From Roseburia sp. (GTDB taxonomy: Bacteria; Bacillota; Clostridia; Lachnospirales; Lachnospiraceae): a DNA stretch of 7,345 nt. Positions 6,557 to 7,345 of the stretch are shown piece by piece. A program made the position numbers and the translations under genes. The notes under the pieces are model-generated. The model saw nothing but the letters and a program-made list of their open reading frames with translations, had not been told where the DNA came from and did not search any database. Each line of letters opens with the position of its first letter. Position 1 is the first letter of the stretch. The stretch spans positions 1-7,345 of the forward strand of contig JAUUNJ010000121.1 in assembly GCA_030844625.1 (NCBI GenBank), given 5' to 3'.

Positions 6557-7036
6557 TTGAATACTAAAGTATATTATTGTAAAAAATGTGGAAGTGTTTA
6601 TGGAGATGAATTTAATCTTCCAAGACAAATTTTAAAGGGCAAATGCCCACAATGTAAAAATACTATATATCAAACAAAAGAAGATATAAGTTATTTTCAA
6701 GGACGGGTTGAAAAGACTTTACCCACATGGAAAGATGTTGTGAGAAATAAATATTTAAATAAAAATACAATTGATGCTTGTTTATATAACAAGAGAGCAA
6801 AAAATGAAATAAGTGAAAATGAATTGAAACTGAAAAAGCTAAAAAATAACACAGATTCTACAAATTATTTAGACCATTCTATGACAATAGAAGTTGAATG
6901 TCCATACTGCAAATCAACTGATACAAAAAAGATTACTACAACCTCTAAAGCGGTTTATACTGCAATTTTTGGAATATGGAGTATGGGTAGAAACTCAAAG
7001 AATTATCATTGCAACAATTGCAATTCGGATTTTTAA
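6557..7036 (+). CDS. small protein with two zinc-ribbon-like cysteine sets, function unknown
   Basis: This 159-residue soluble protein has two separated four-cysteine sets: C8/C11 with C30/C33 at the N-terminus, and C115/C118 with C152/C155 at the C-terminus. All are CxxC knuckles and should each bind one zinc. A charged, Lys/Asn-rich middle (about 60-108) links them. The C-terminal part, with SKAVYTAIFGIWSMGRNSKNYHC, has the look of a zinc ribbon seen at the end of many small Firmicutes proteins. The start is TTG at 6557, 9 nt after GGGAG (6543-6547), and the protein then runs into the first knuckle at once; the nearby ATG at 6541 is out of frame. A weak promoter may lie at TTGTTT (6490-6495) and TATGGT (6513-6518). 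It is transcribed away from the broken tape-measure gene and ends before a clear terminator. Function unknown. Confidence 0.75.
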   Translation: MNTKVYYCKKCGSVYGDEFNLPRQILKGKCPQCKNTIYQTKEDISYFQGRVEKTLPTWKDVVRNKYLNKNTIDACLYNKRAKNEISENELKLKKLKNNTDSTNYLDHSMTIEVECPYCKSTDTKKITTTSKAVYTAIFGIWSMGRNSKNYHCNNCNSDF

Positions 7037-7090
7037 ATAGTCATAGCATCACATCCTTTCATAATTATATATGTACTTTTATAAGCACAC

Positions 7091-7124
7091 AAATAAGGAT
7101 AGATTTGGTAGTCTATCCTTATTT
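7091..7124 (+). terminator. intrinsic terminator of the zinc-ribbon gene, likely bidirectional
   Basis: AAATAAGGATAGA (7091-7103) and TCTATCCTTATTT (7112-7124) are perfect 13-bp inverted arms around an 8-nt loop. The arm ends supply a short U-tract on the plus strand and the same on the minus strand, so it could stop transcription from both sides. It begins 55 bp after the zinc-ribbon stop codon. Confidence 0.75.
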
Positions 7125-7345
7125 CTATGTTTATATGTAAATTATTTATATGTACATCAATCATTAAGAACTACTTGAAAACGTTTGGTCGCAGAGACGG
7201 TTTCGGTTGTAATACTAATCTCACGATAACAATAAAAATATTTATTTAATGCAAATGCCGTAAAAGTAGCTAATTTACGAACATTTACACAATAAAAGAG
7301 AAAGGAATTAACAAGTTAACCGGTTATAAAAGAGTTGCAAGACAT
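7125..7345. other. right-edge region without a convincing gene
   Basis: No open frame with a usable start is visible here. TTATATGTA-type repeats occur at 7131-7155. On the minus strand a stretch from 7315 to a TGA at 7157-7159 is open for 52 codons and reads like protein (for example REISITTETVSATKRF), but has no ATG, GTG or TTG. On the plus strand GAGAAAGGA (7299-7307) resembles a ribosome binding site and the frame after it is open to the window edge, but it has no standard start. Perfect palindrome TAACCGGTTA lies at 7317-7326. Confidence 0.5.

Noticed and set aside
7174..7187. Catabolite-repression (cre)-like TGAAAACGTTTGGT
   Set aside because: The right half does not match the consensus and it is not near any gene start.
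1..7345. CRISPR arrays, tRNA or rRNA genes, complete insertion sequences
   Set aside because: No regularly spaced repeats, cloverleaf, rRNA-like stretch or transposase was found on reading both strands.

Overview
The window looks like a chromosomal piece of a low-GC Firmicute, most likely a gut Clostridia/Lachnospiraceae relative. It is AT-rich, has strong AGGAGG-type ribosome binding sites, carries a mannose-family PTS, and contains a large coiled-coil tape-measure-like protein of a kind common in mobile DNA of that group. The species cannot be named from the sequence.

Region 1 (about 60-5332) is one plus-strand operon of seven genes: a two-SIS-domain sugar-phosphate isomerase/deaminase, PTS IIC, IID and IIB, a ribulose-phosphate-3-epimerase-family epimerase, PTS IIA, and a Cof-type HAD phosphatase. 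A near-consensus sigma-70 promoter (60-88) precedes it. A perfect 18-bp palindrome covers the expected transcription start (90-107), and a second 7+7 bp palindrome lies in the promoter spacer (64-79), so repression by a dimeric regulator encoded elsewhere is likely. IIC and IID overlap and the other spacings are tight, except for an 87-bp gap before the epimerase start region that holds a long RNA hairpin (3325-3405). IIB resembles the N-acetylgalactosamine/galactosamine (Aga) branch of the family. The inferred pathway is uptake and phosphorylation of an amino sugar or related aminated sugar, removal of the amine or isomerisation by the SIS enzyme, 3-epimerisation of the ketose phosphate, and HAD clean-up of a phosphorylated intermediate. 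The epimerase has several features closer to allulose-6-phosphate epimerase (AlsE) than to housekeeping Rpe, which hints at a substrate that is a C3 epimer of the usual sugars. This is the best candidate for an undescribed system here.

Region 2 (about 5358-6465, minus strand) is a broken tape-measure-like gene. It has an apparent one-base insertion, and its 3' end is lost abruptly within about 25 bp of the HAD stop codon. No operon terminator remains between the two.

Region 3 (6466-7345) holds a small gene for a protein with two zinc-ribbon-like cysteine sets and a TTG start, followed by a clear 13-bp-stem terminator. The last ~220 bases have no convincing gene, but hold a start-less protein-like stretch on the minus strand and short palindromes at the edge.
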